From: DASPFV01 sp035620975
GTDB taxonomy: Bacteria; Acidobacteriota; Vicinamibacteria; Vicinamibacterales; 2-12-FULL-66-21
Reading direction: 5' to 3'
Assembly (NCBI GenBank): GCA_035620975.1
Contig: DASPFV010000082.1
Location: 1-18,009 of the forward strand
DNA: 18,009 bases
Made by a program: the position numbers and the translations under genes. Positions 7,586-15,094 of the stretch are shown here, in pieces (position 1 is the stretch's first letter; the number at the start of each line of letters is the position of its first letter). The notes below the pieces were generated by a model. The model was not told the origin of the DNA. It did not search any database and was given only the letters and a program-made list of their open reading frames with translations.

Positions 7586-7648
7586 GGCTCTCGGCTCTCG
7601 GCTTTGGGCTCTCGGCTTTGGGCTCTCGGCTCTGGGCTCTCGGCTCTC
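7586..7648 (-). repeat. tandem array of nine 7-nt units (GGCTCTC type)
   Basis: Nine consecutive heptamers without a gap: GGCTCTC twice, then GGCTTTG, GGCTCTC, GGCTTTG, GGCTCTC, GGCTCTG, GGCTCTC and GGCTCTC; a decayed tenth (GGCGTCA) follows. On the transcript strand the unit is GAGAGCC, with CAAAGCC and CAGAGCC variants. The array occupies 63 of the 69 nt between the M16 stop and the dehydrogenase start. The heptamer layout resembles the STRR heptamers described in filamentous cyanobacteria. A second array of the same size but different unit is at 13581. Confidence 0.95.
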
Positions 7649-7652
7649 GGCG

Positions 7653-8996
7653 TCAGTCGAACCCGAGCTGATCCAGCGACGGTCCAACCTTCTCACGGTC
7701 GCCGACGACCACGAGGGTCAGTCGTTCCGGGTTGACGTGCCGGGCCGCGACGCGCGTGATGTCATCGGCCGTCAGCTTCAGAACCGCCGGCACGAACGTC
7801 GTGAAGTAATCGTCGGGCAGATCGTAGAGCGCCAGCTGCGCGACGCCGCGCCCGATCTGGTCAGCGGTCTCGAACGTCCGCGGATACCCGCGCGTCAGCG
7901 CCGCCCGGCCGAGCTCCAGCTCCTCGGCCGTCACCGGCCGCGTCCCGCGAATGCCCTCGAGCTCGGAGAGCGATTCGCGAATCGCCTCGACGGTCGCGTC
8001 CGACTGCACGCTGGCCTGCAGCACGAACGGCCCCGCCCCCCGGCGGAACTCGAAGCCCGTGCGCGCGCCGTAGGTGTAGCCCTTGTTCTCGCGGAGGTTC
8101 AGGTTGATGCGGCTGACGAACTGGCCGCCGAGAATCATGTTCATCACCAGCAGCGCGTGGTAGTCGGGCGTCCGGCGCGGCACCGACACGTGCCCGATGC
8201 GAAGCTCGGACTGCGCCGCCCCGGGCCGGTGGATGACCACGAGCCTCCGGGCACCATCCGGGGGCGGCGGAGGCACGTTGACGACCGGGCTGTCACTTCC
8301 ACCCGGGTTCCACGTGTCGAACACCCGCCTCAAGTGCGCGAACAGCTCGTCGTGCGTCGCATCGCCGATGGCGATCACCGTCGCATGCCTCGGGTCGTAG
8401 TGGCGGCTGTGGAAGGCCAGCACGTGATCGCGCGTGATCCCCTGCAGAGAGACCTCGCTGCCGATCGACAGATGCCCGTACGGGTGGCTCCCGTAGAGCG
8501 CCTCGGCGAACGCCCGCTCCGCGAGCGCGGGGGGGAGATCACGCATCTGGACGAGACGGTGCAGTCGCAGGTCCCGCACCCGCTCGAAGTCGGCGCGCTC
8601 CAGCCGCGGCCGCAGCGCCATGTCCGCGAGCAGCTCGAGCGCCCGGCCGGCGAAACGCTCGAGGCTCGTGATCGCGACGAGAGTCGCGTCGGGTCCGACT
8701 TCCGTCTCGAGCTGCGCGCCGATGCGCCCCAGGGCATCGTGCAGCCCGAGGGCGTCCAGCGCCCCACAGCCCTCGTCGAGCAGATCGCCGGTGAGCGCCG
8801 CGAGCCCCGCCCGATCGGACGGATCGGCCGAGGCACCCGCCGGAATGAGCAGGAGCGTGCTCACGAGCGGCACCTCGCGGTGCTCCACCGTCCAGACGCG
8901 CAGCCCGTTCTCGAGAGTACGGCGCCGGATTTCCGGGAAGGTGAACGAGGGCTCCGGCCCGAGCCCGGGCGGCCGCGAACGATCGACGCCGGCCAT
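7653..8996 (-). CDS. M16B peptidase family, non-catalytic partner subunit
   Basis: A 447-residue pitrilysin-fold protein. Where active M16 enzymes have the zinc motif HxxEH, this one reads A67-L-T-G-D71 within AGLAALTGDLLDEGCG, so both His and the Glu are lost and it cannot bind the catalytic zinc. It keeps the C-terminal half and the Arg/Tyr-containing segment RINLNLRENKGYTYGARTGF, which in M16B heterodimers completes the partner's active site. Its ATG overlaps the TAA of the upstream catalytic subunit (TAATG), so the two are translationally coupled and presumably made in equal amounts. There is no signal peptide. A long in-frame extension upstream lies inside the partner gene and is rejected. 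Confidence 0.92.
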   Translation of the reverse strand: MAGVDRSRPPGLGPEPSFTFPEIRRRTLENGLRVWTVEHREVPLVSTLLLIPAGASADPSDRAGLAALTGDLLDEGCGALDALGLHDALGRIGAQLETEVGPDATLVAITSLERFAGRALELLADMALRPRLERADFERVRDLRLHRLVQMRDLPPALAERAFAEALYGSHPYGHLSIGSEVSLQGITRDHVLAFHSRHYDPRHATVIAIGDATHDELFAHLRRVFDTWNPGGSDSPVVNVPPPPPDGARRLVVIHRPGAAQSELRIGHVSVPRRTPDYHALLVMNMILGGQFVSRINLNLRENKGYTYGARTGFEFRRGAGPFVLQASVQSDATVEAIRESLSELEGIRGTRPVTAEELELGRAALTRGYPRTFETADQIGRGVAQLALYDLPDDYFTTFVPAVLKLTADDITRVAARHVNPERLTLVVVGDREKVGPSLDQLGFD

Positions 8997-10303
8997 TACG
9001 ACACCACTGCGGGAGTGGAGCCCGGCAGCGCCAGCTCGGGCCTGCCGCGAGGCACGACGCTCAGGACGACGCGGGCATCCGCCCGGAGCCATGCGGCGGC
9101 AGCCGCCTGCAGGGACGCGGCCGTCGCCGCCCGGTACCGCTGGAGGTCGCGGTCGAAAAACCCGGGGTCGCCGAGGAAGACGTTGTACGCATTCAGTTGA
9201 TCCGACTTCCCACCGAACCCGCCGACCGTCTGCAGCCGATAGACGAAGTGGGCTTCGGCCTGACCCAGCGCACGCTCCATCTCCGCCGGCTCGGGCCCCT
9301 CGGCGCGCAGGCCGTCGAGCACGCGCCCGATCGCCGCCTCCAGCTCCGCGAGGGTGCGGCCGGGCGCGGCGGTCGCGACCACCTGGAAGAAGCCTCCGAC
9401 CTCGCGTGAGTTCTGGGACGCAGACACCTCCGTCGCAATCCGCTGCTCGTAGACCAGGGTTCGATACAGCCGGGAGGTCTTCCCGCCAGCGAGCACGTCG
9501 GCCGCCAGGTCGAGCGCGGCGTCCCCATCGCCGAACAGGCGTGGCGAGTGCCACGCCAGGTAGATCCTCGGCAGCTCCACGCGATCCTCGAGCCGCAGGC
9601 GGACCTCACCGGTCAGGCTCGCCGCCGGCACCTGCACGGGCGGCGGCTCGGCGCCGGGCTCGAGGCCACCGAAGTAGTGTTCCGCCAGATCGAGGGCGCG
9701 GGCAGTCTCGACATCCCCGGCCAGGGCGAGCGACGCGTTCCGGGGGCGATAGTAGGTCTCGAAGAACGCGCGCACGTCGTCGAGCGTGGCCGCGCGCAGA
9801 TCCTCGGGCGCGCCGATGGTGAGCCAGTGGTACGGGTGATCCGCGGGATAGAGTGCCTGGACGATGGCCATCCCGGCCAGGCCGTATGGCCGGTTCTCGT
9901 AATTCTGGCGACGCTCGTTCAGCACGACGTCGCGCTGATTCCGGAACTTGGCGTGAGTGAGCGCCGGCAGCAGGAATCCCATGCGGTCCGATTCCATCCA
10001 GAGCGCCAGGTCCAGCGCATTCGTCGGAACCACCTCCCAGTAGTTCGTCCGGTCGGCGTTGGTCGAGCCGTTCAGGGTGCCGCCCGCTTCCTGCAAGGGA
10101 TGGAAGTAGCCGCGGTCGTAGTGCTGGGACCCCTCGAACATGAGGTGCTCGAACAGGTGCGCGAAACCGGTCCGCCCGGGGTGTTCGTTCTTCGACCCGA
10201 CGTGGTACCAGACGTTGACCGCGACGATCGGACAGTTCCGATCCTCGTGGACGACGACGTCGAGCCCGTTGCCGAGGGTATGGTGGGTAAACGCGATGTC
10301 CAT
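8996..10303 (-). CDS. M16B zinc metallopeptidase, catalytic subunit
   Basis: A 435-residue zinc peptidase of the mitochondrial-processing-peptidase-like M16B family. The catalytic motif is H49-L-F-E52-H53 in GFAHLFEHLMFEGSQHY, with the third zinc ligand E130 in VVLNERRQNYENRPYG, 76 residues after H53 as in the family. The N-terminus is the conserved strand FTHHTLGNGLDVVVHED. I chose the ATG at 10303, which has an AGGA just before it; longer readings to 10438 run through the intergenic region and are Arg-rich. It probably cleaves unfolded peptides together with the inactive subunit encoded next. No signal peptide is visible, so the location is probably cytoplasmic. It is divergent from the TonB-dependent receptor. 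Confidence 0.95.
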   Translation of the reverse strand: MDIAFTHHTLGNGLDVVVHEDRNCPIVAVNVWYHVGSKNEHPGRTGFAHLFEHLMFEGSQHYDRGYFHPLQEAGGTLNGSTNADRTNYWEVVPTNALDLALWMESDRMGFLLPALTHAKFRNQRDVVLNERRQNYENRPYGLAGMAIVQALYPADHPYHWLTIGAPEDLRAATLDDVRAFFETYYRPRNASLALAGDVETARALDLAEHYFGGLEPGAEPPPVQVPAASLTGEVRLRLEDRVELPRIYLAWHSPRLFGDGDAALDLAADVLAGGKTSRLYRTLVYEQRIATEVSASQNSREVGGFFQVVATAAPGRTLAELEAAIGRVLDGLRAEGPEPAEMERALGQAEAHFVYRLQTVGGFGGKSDQLNAYNVFLGDPGFFDRDLQRYRAATAASLQAAAAAWLRADARVVLSVVPRGRPELALPGSTPAVVS

Positions 10304-10326
10304 GATCCTGCCGCCGTGACCCCTGC

Positions 10327-10354
10327 ATCGTACTCTTGATCCGCCGGTGGTCGA
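10327..10354 (-). promoter_or_regulatory. putative promoter of the M16 peptidase pair
   Basis: On the minus strand, TCGACC (10349-10354), a 16-nt spacer and TACGAT (10327-10332) would start transcription near 10320, about 17 nt before the peptidase ATG. The -35 match is only moderate. Confidence 0.35.
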
Positions 10355-10423
10355 TCCGGCCTCCCCCCGACAGCATCGTGGACGGCGCGAATACTCCCCT
10401 TTTTCGGGCGGTCGCCCAGTCGG

Positions 10424-10601
10424 TGAGACTGATCGCACTGACGGTAACCCGGCAGCTGCGCCGACGTAGGCCGTCGAACCGCCGGAAAATGGCCAGTTTT
10501 CGTCTCACGCCTCCTGGCATCCGGCCCGCATAGGGAGTTTCCGCTTGACCGACCAAATTGGTCGGATATAGGCTAGCCAGGAAATTGAGACTAATCGCAC
10601 T
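10424..10601 (+). repeat. pair of 16-nt direct repeats flanking the receptor promoter
   Basis: TGAGACTGATCGCACT at 10424-10439 and TGAGACTAATCGCACT at 10586-10601 differ at one base and are 162 bp apart, one upstream and one just downstream of the receptor's putative transcription start. They could be a regulator's paired sites or remnants of a duplication. Confidence 0.6.
10545..10572 (+). promoter_or_regulatory. receptor promoter with embedded palindromic operator
   Basis: TTGACC (10545-10550), a 16-nt spacer and TATAGG (10567-10572) form a good sigma-70-like promoter. The spacer carries a perfect inverted repeat at 10549-10565: CCGACCAA, a central A, then TTGGTCGG. A 17-bp dyad overlapping the -35 and spacer is the usual place for a repressor of the TetR, MarR or similar helix-turn-helix type. 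No regulator gene is in the window, so the ligand is unknown. Confidence 0.65.
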
Positions 10602-10621
10602 TCCTGCCTGAGGTGGCACAT

Positions 10622-13054
10622 ATGTATCTGCTCGGCACTGCCCGCAGCGTCCTGCAGGTCGGGATCCTGATCTCTCTCCTCAGCTGTCTGCCAGGGTTGG
10701 CGGCTGCTCAGGGCGGGGCCGCCGTGGAGGGGGGGCTGGCCCTGCCGGCCGGCCTGCTGAGCGGGCGCGCTCTCGATCCGAGCGGCGCCGTCGTCCCTGG
10801 CGTCACCGTCGTCCTCCGCGCCGCCGATGGGCAGACGTGGACGACCGTGACCGACGCGGCGGGCCGGTTCGCGTTCGCTCGAGTCCCGCCGGGCGGCTTC
10901 ACGCTGACGGCTGACGGGGCCGGGTTCACGCCCGTCCTGCGGGAGGTCCGGATTGCTCCCGGTCAGGAAACGCGGCTGGACGTGAGCCTCGAGATAAGCG
11001 GGCTGGCCGAGGTCGTCGTCGTCGCGCCGGACCGCATCATCGCCAGCGCGGATTTGACACGCCGGCTTCCCGGCAGCATGGACATTCTCGACCTGGCGCT
11101 GCTCGAGAACAACCGGATCCTGACGACGGGGGAGGCGCTGCGGAAGGCCTCGGGCGTCCACGTGCGGGAGGAGGAGGGGCTTGGGCTCAGGCCGAACATT
11201 GGCATCCGGGGACTGAACCCGACCCGGTCGTCCCGTGTGCTGCTGCTCGAGGACGGGATTCCGCTGGCGTACGCTCCGTACGGCGACAACGCGGCGTACT
11301 ACCATCCGCCGATCGAGCGCTTCGAACGCGTCGAGCTACTCAAGGGAGCCGGGCAGATCGCCTACGGCCCGATGACGGTCGGCGGGGTGATCAACTACGT
11401 CACGCCGGCGCCGCCCGGACGGTCTCGCGGATCAGTGCTCGTGACCGGAGGGAACCGGGACTACCTGAACGCGCAGGGCGGGTGGGGCACGACGTTCGGG
11501 CGGACGGGCATCCAGCTGGACGGCCTGCGCAAGCAGGGCGACGGCGCCCGCGAGAACGTCTCATCGACGATGCACGATCTCACCGGGAAGGTGGTCACGC
11601 GGGCCGGGGACCGGCACATCCTGACGATCCGGGGCAGTTACTACGGGGAGGACTCCAACCTGACGTATTCCGGTCTGCGCGAAGATGAGTACCACGCGAA
11701 CCCGCGGCAGAATCCGTTTCGGAACGACTTTTTCTACGTCGACCGCTATGGGTCGTCCCTCACGCACGCCTTTACCATCTCGCCGGCACTCGTAGCGACG
11801 ACGAGCGTGTATACGTCCACGTTCCGGCGGCACTGGTGGCGGCAGTCGAGCAACTCCGCGCAACGGCCGAACGACGCGGCCGATCCCGCCTGTGGCGGCA
11901 TGGCGAACCTGAACACCACGTGCGGCAACGAAGGCCGCCTCCGCCGGTACGTCGTGTGGGGCGTCGAGCCCAGGTTTCGCGCGAGCAACCGCTTTGCGGG
12001 GCTGATGAGCGATACGGACTTCGGGGTCCGCGTGCACGTCGAGGACCAGGAGCGGCGGCAGGAGAACGGCACCACGCCGACGGCTCGCTCCGGGACGCTC
12101 GTGGAAAACAACGAGCGACAGAACGTGGCGCTCTCAGGGTTCGTGCAGAACCGTTTCGCGCGCGGTCCGTGGAGCGTCACCCCCGGCCTGCGCCTGGAGC
12201 GCGTGGAGTACGAGCGCACGAACCGCCTGCTGAACGTTGCCGGACGTACGGATCTCATCGAGATCATCCCGGGTATCGGGACGGCGTACAGCCCCGACGC
12301 GCGCTACACGATGTTTGCAGGCGTGCACCGCGGGTTCACGCCCCCGCGGACCGAGGACATCATCAACAACACGACCGGAGGCGCCGTGGATCTGGATCCG
12401 GAACGGAGCTGGAATTACGAAGTGGGCGTCCGAAGCCGGCTCCTCACGGGTGTGCAGGTCGATGGCGCGTTCTTCCGGATGGACTACGAGAACCAGGTCA
12501 TCCCCGCCACGCTTGCCGGCGGCATCGGCTCGACTCTGACGAACGCCGGCGCCACGACGCACCAGGGGGTCGAGCTCTCATCGAGGGTCGACAGCGCGAT
12601 CTGGTCCGGCACCGGTTACAACGTCTACGCCCGAGTGGCCTACACCTGGCTGCCGGTGGCGGAGTTCGAGGGGACGCGCTTCAGCAGCGTTCCGGGGTTC
12701 GGCTCGACGCCGGTCGGGGGCAACCGGCTCCCGTATGCGCCTGAGCACCTGCTGACGGCGGGGGTCGGGTTCACCGCACGAACCGGGCTCGACCTCAACC
12801 TGGAGGCCGTGCTGACGGGTGAGCAATTCGCCGACGACCTCAATACGGTCGTCCCGTCACCCGACGGCCAGCGTGGTCTGCTGCCCGCGTACACGCTGTG
12901 GAACGCCGCCGTCAACTACCCTGCGTCGCGACGGCTGACCCTGTTCGCGGCAGTGAAGAACTTCTTCGACCGCACGGCCATCGTGGATCGGTCCCGGGGG
13001 ATCCTGCCGACGGCGCCGCGCATGATCCAGGCCGGAGTGAAGCTGGCGTTCTGA
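10622..13054 (+). CDS. TonB-dependent receptor, FecA-like, with carboxypeptidase-regulatory-like domain
   Basis: An 810-residue outer-membrane receptor for energised import, most like iron-chelate receptors. The ATG at 10622 has GAGGTG six nt upstream; the GTG at 10613 overlaps that site and is rejected. Domains in order are a signal peptide (1 to about 30, ending GLAAAQ), a carboxypeptidase-regulatory-like domain (about 45-125, with SGRALDPSGAVVPGVTVVL and TDAAGRFAFARVPPGGF), a TonB-box-like AEVVVVAP (129-136), a plug (about 155-265, with LRPNIGIRGLNPTRSSRVLL and LLEDGIPLAYAPYGD), and a beta barrel ending in the aromatic IQAGVKLAF. The plug wording DGIPLA-x-APYG resembles ferric-citrate receptor FecA, so an iron or metal-chelate substrate is likely but not proven. 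The fused N-terminal domain is typical of Acidobacteriota and Bacteroidota receptors. Expression is probably repressed through the palindrome in its promoter. Confidence 0.93.
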   Translation: MYLLGTARSVLQVGILISLLSCLPGLAAAQGGAAVEGGLALPAGLLSGRALDPSGAVVPGVTVVLRAADGQTWTTVTDAAGRFAFARVPPGGFTLTADGAGFTPVLREVRIAPGQETRLDVSLEISGLAEVVVVAPDRIIASADLTRRLPGSMDILDLALLENNRILTTGEALRKASGVHVREEEGLGLRPNIGIRGLNPTRSSRVLLLEDGIPLAYAPYGDNAAYYHPPIERFERVELLKGAGQIAYGPMTVGGVINYVTPAPPGRSRGSVLVTGGNRDYLNAQGGWGTTFGRTGIQLDGLRKQGDGARENVSSTMHDLTGKVVTRAGDRHILTIRGSYYGEDSNLTYSGLREDEYHANPRQNPFRNDFFYVDRYGSSLTHAFTISPALVATTSVYTSTFRRHWWRQSSNSAQRPNDAADPACGGMANLNTTCGNEGRLRRYVVWGVEPRFRASNRFAGLMSDTDFGVRVHVEDQERRQENGTTPTARSGTLVENNERQNVALSGFVQNRFARGPWSVTPGLRLERVEYERTNRLLNVAGRTDLIEIIPGIGTAYSPDARYTMFAGVHRGFTPPRTEDIINNTTGGAVDLDPERSWNYEVGVRSRLLTGVQVDGAFFRMDYENQVIPATLAGGIGSTLTNAGATTHQGVELSSRVDSAIWSGTGYNVYARVAYTWLPVAEFEGTRFSSVPGFGSTPVGGNRLPYAPEHLLTAGVGFTARTGLDLNLEAVLTGEQFADDLNTVVPSPDGQRGLLPAYTLWNAAVNYPASRRLTLFAAVKNFFDRTAIVDRSRGILPTAPRMIQAGVKLAF

Positions 13055-13099
13055 ATGCGGCCGGCGCGTTCGAGCCGCCAGCCAGCCGTACGCGCGTGA

Positions 13100-13567
13100 T
13101 TACTTGGAGACAGCCCGGTCCTTGAACTCGCCGCATTCGAGCATCGAAGCGCCGTAGTACGGATTGCGGATCTTCGCGTCCTTCTGCAGCCATGACGCCT
13201 TGACCATCGGGCAGAAGGCCAGCCTGACGTCGCCGAGATCCTTCCACCCCTCCGCTCTGGCGGCGGCAATGACGGCGTCGCTCAGAGGACTGAACGCCTC
13301 GCGGGCGGCAGTGATATTTGGCGCCTGCTCGACCGCCCGCGCCGCCTTCGCGATCGCGGCTCCGCCCGCGCCCATGCCTTCCGCCCGGGCGGCAATCGCC
13401 TGTGCCGGCGCCTTGATGCCCTCGACCTTGTCGGCCGACAGCAGCGCGTGGATTTCGAGATACGACGTGACGATCCCCTTCAACGCCTCGGATGCGCCGG
13501 AACCGGCCCCGGACAACATCATCAGGACCGCAATCCAGCAGCCGGTACGTTTCGCTTTATTTCGCAT
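13100..13567 (-). CDS. secreted DUF3347-like protein (possible metal binding)
   Basis: A 155-residue exported protein. A basic N-terminus followed by a hydrophobic stretch (WIAVLMMLSGAGSGA) looks like a signal peptide, giving a periplasmic protein of about 130 residues. The C-terminal part matches the DUF3347 pattern: AFCPMVKASWLQKDAKIRNPYYG followed by SMLECGEF, with C119, M121, W126 and C145 as likely metal or redox residues; the middle is helical and Ala-rich. DUF3347 domains often accompany heavy-metal efflux adaptors, so a copper-like ligand is plausible, but no efflux genes are nearby. The ATG at 13567 has AGAGG about 9 nt upstream; a longer frame would translate the heptamer array and is rejected. 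It is convergent with the receptor and downstream of mrp. Confidence 0.85.
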   Translation of the reverse strand: MRNKAKRTGCWIAVLMMLSGAGSGASEALKGIVTSYLEIHALLSADKVEGIKAPAQAIAARAEGMGAGGAAIAKAARAVEQAPNITAAREAFSPLSDAVIAAARAEGWKDLGDVRLAFCPMVKASWLQKDAKIRNPYYGASMLECGEFKDRAVSK

Positions 13568-13580
13568 GGCTTCTGCCTCT

Positions 13581-13643
13581 TGAACCCTTAACCCTGAACC
13601 TTGAACCTTGAACCCTGAACCTTGAACCTTGAACCCTGAACCC
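13581..13643 (-). repeat. tandem array of nine 7-nt units (TGAACCY type)
   Basis: Nine gapless heptamers: TGAACCC, TTAACCC, TGAACCT, TGAACCT, TGAACCC, TGAACCT, TGAACCT, TGAACCC and TGAACCC. The T-T-C order repeats, giving a 21-nt higher-order unit twice (13595-13636). On the transcript strand the unit is RGGTTCA. It lies in the 83-nt gap between the mrp stop and the DUF3347 start, both on the minus strand. It is exactly as long as the unrelated heptamer array at 7586. Confidence 0.95.
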
Positions 13644-13650
13644 TGGAAGC

Positions 13651-14733
13651 TCAAGAAACAGGCGTGAGCGGAATCGGCCGCCTGTAGCTCGCAATCGAGA
13701 GCTGCGCAGCCAGGCGCTCGGCCGCCGCACGGAAGGCCCGCGATGCCGCCGACTTCGGCGCGCCGATCGCAATGGGCACGCCGGTGTCTCCGCCGATCCG
13801 GATCGGCTCGTCGATCGGAATCCTCCCGAGGAACGCGATCGACAGCTCGGCCGCCAGCGTCTCCCCTCCACCCTTGCCGAAGATGTCACTCTCGTGCTGA
13901 CAGGACGGGCAGACGAAGTGGCTCATGTTCTCGACGAGACCGAGAATCGGTACGTTGAGCTTCTGGTACATCCGCACCGCGCGCCGCGTGTCGGCCAGCG
14001 AGACGGTCTGCGGCGTAGTCACCACGACGGCTCCCGAGACCGGCACCGTCTGACTGAGGCTCAGGGCCACGTCGCCGGTGCCCGGAGGCATGTCGACGAT
14101 CAGGTAATCGACCGCATCCCAGCGCACTTCGCGGAAGAACTGCTGAATGACTCCGTGGAGCATGGGACCGCGCCAGATGACGGGCGCGTCGTCGCCGGTC
14201 AGGAATGCCATCGAGACGAGCTGGATCCCGTACTGAACGGCGGGCACGATCTTGGTGCCGTCGGTCGTCAACTGGGTCTGGATGCCGAGCATGATTGGCA
14301 CGTTCGGGCCGTAGATGTCGCCGTCGAGCAGGGCGACGCGGCCGCCCGACTGGCTGAGCGCGATGGCGAGGTTCACCGCCACCGTGGTCTTCCCGACGCC
14401 TCCTTTCCCCGCGCCCACGGCAATGATGTTCTTGATGCCCGCCACTGGCGCCTTGCCGAGGTCGGCCCCAACCGTGGAACGGACCTGGGCGGTCATCTCG
14501 ATGTCGACGGCGGCGACGCCCGGCAGCGCGCCGACAACGGCGCGGGCCTGCTCGCGCATCTGATCCTTCACCGGACAGGCGGGCGTCGTGAGCTCGATCG
14601 TGAAGGCGACGCGATCGCCGTCGATGCGCAGGTTCTTCACGAACTTCAGGGAGACGATGTCGCGGTTGAGGTCCGGATCCCTGATGGTCTGGAGCGCATC
14701 CAGAACGGCCGCTTCCGTGAGTCCTGAAGCCAT
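13651..14733 (-). CDS. mrp: Mrp/ApbC-type Fe-S cluster carrier ATPase
   Basis: A 360-residue P-loop ATPase of the Mrp/NBP35 family that carries and transfers iron-sulfur clusters to apoproteins in the cytoplasm. The N-terminal 85 residues form a MIP18/DUF59 domain (VLDALQTIRDPDLNRDIVSL; TTPACPVKDQM). The deviant Walker A is GAGKGGVGKT (107-116), switch-like motifs are LLDGDIYGPNVP and VDYLIVDMPPGTGD, and the cluster-binding pair is C275-P-S-C278 in HFVCPSCQHESDIFG. The length is normal. The ATG at 14733 fits the domain start; no Shine-Dalgarno is seen, but TATCAT sits six nt upstream, so this gene may have its own leaderless transcript as well as being 25 nt downstream of the DUF4870 gene. 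Confidence 0.96.
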   Translation of the reverse strand: MASGLTEAAVLDALQTIRDPDLNRDIVSLKFVKNLRIDGDRVAFTIELTTPACPVKDQMREQARAVVGALPGVAAVDIEMTAQVRSTVGADLGKAPVAGIKNIIAVGAGKGGVGKTTVAVNLAIALSQSGGRVALLDGDIYGPNVPIMLGIQTQLTTDGTKIVPAVQYGIQLVSMAFLTGDDAPVIWRGPMLHGVIQQFFREVRWDAVDYLIVDMPPGTGDVALSLSQTVPVSGAVVVTTPQTVSLADTRRAVRMYQKLNVPILGLVENMSHFVCPSCQHESDIFGKGGGETLAAELSIAFLGRIPIDEPIRIGGDTGVPIAIGAPKSAASRAFRAAAERLAAQLSIASYRRPIPLTPVS

Positions 14734-14739
14734 ACGGTG

Positions 14740-14745
14740 ATGATA
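14740..14745 (-). promoter_or_regulatory. possible -10 element giving a leaderless mrp mRNA
   Basis: TATCAT on the minus strand ends six nt before the mrp ATG, which would put the transcription start on the A of ATG. No convincing -35 is seen and no Shine-Dalgarno is present. Confidence 0.35.
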
Positions 14746-14758
14746 TACGGCCTCGCCG

Positions 14759-15094
14759 TCAGATGCGCTGCTCGGCCATCTCGCCGGCGAACGGCACCTT
14801 GAACCGCTCGCCTTTGTAAGCCTTGAACATCAGGACCAGCCACAGCACCGCCGAAAGGGGGATCACGACGAACACGGCCAGGAGCATGCCCAGCAGTGGA
14901 ATCGACTGGAGGAGCACGCACACGAGACTGAGCGTCGCGAATACGATCGTCGACTGCATCGCGTGGAACCGGACGAAGGAATCCGACCGCTCGGTCAGCA
15001 GGAAGGCAATCCCGGTGATCCAGCCGAGCGTATAGGCAAGGGCGGCGGCCACATTCGGGTCCAGTCCGGTCCGGCTCGGAGAGCGATCCGGCAT
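14759..15094 (-). CDS. DUF4870-type small membrane protein
   Basis: A 111-residue integral membrane protein with the DUF4870 pattern: NVAAALAYTLGWITGIAFLL (first helix), a loop with RSDSFVRFHAMQSTIVF (the conserved FHAxQS), then two further helices (LSLVCVLLQSIPLLGMLL and FVVIPLSAVLWLVLMFKAYKG). The family's role is not known. Its ATG overlaps the upstream stop (TGATG), so it is translationally coupled to the three-helix protein before it. It sits inside the dnaJ-like to mrp gene run, and 25 nt separate it from mrp. Confidence 0.88.
   Translation of the reverse strand: MPDRSPSRTGLDPNVAAALAYTLGWITGIAFLLTERSDSFVRFHAMQSTIVFATLSLVCVLLQSIPLLGMLLAVFVVIPLSAVLWLVLMFKAYKGERFKVPFAGEMAEQRI

Larger units (their letters stand above)
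10304..10621. other. 318-nt divergent regulatory region
   Basis: No convincing gene lies between the M16 start and the receptor start. From left to right it holds a possible minus-strand promoter for the peptidases (10327-10354), a TGAGACTGATCGCACT copy (10424-10439), a near-identical copy (10586-10601) flanking a perfect palindrome inside the receptor promoter (10545-10572), and the receptor ribosome site GAGGTG (10610-10615). A 65-codon plus-strand ORF at 10336-10533 is Arg/Pro-rich and lacks a ribosome site, so I do not call it. Confidence 0.6.

Noticed and set aside
7586..7648. Heptamer array as a CRISPR
   Set aside because: No spacers; units are contiguous and only 7 nt long.
6615..9200. 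861-codon plus-strand ORF antisense to the dehydrogenase and M16 genes
   Set aside because: It is Arg/His/Pro-rich, crosses the heptamer array and two gene boundaries, and shows no domain; it is a GC-rich shadow of well-supported minus-strand genes.
10336..10533. 65-codon ORF in the divergent intergenic region
   Set aside because: Arg/Pro-rich, no ribosome site, and ends within the regulatory region.
13568..13654. N-terminal extension of the DUF3347 protein through the heptamer array
   Set aside because: It would insert a repeated QGSGFKV peptide before the signal peptide; a proper ribosome site precedes the ATG at 13567.
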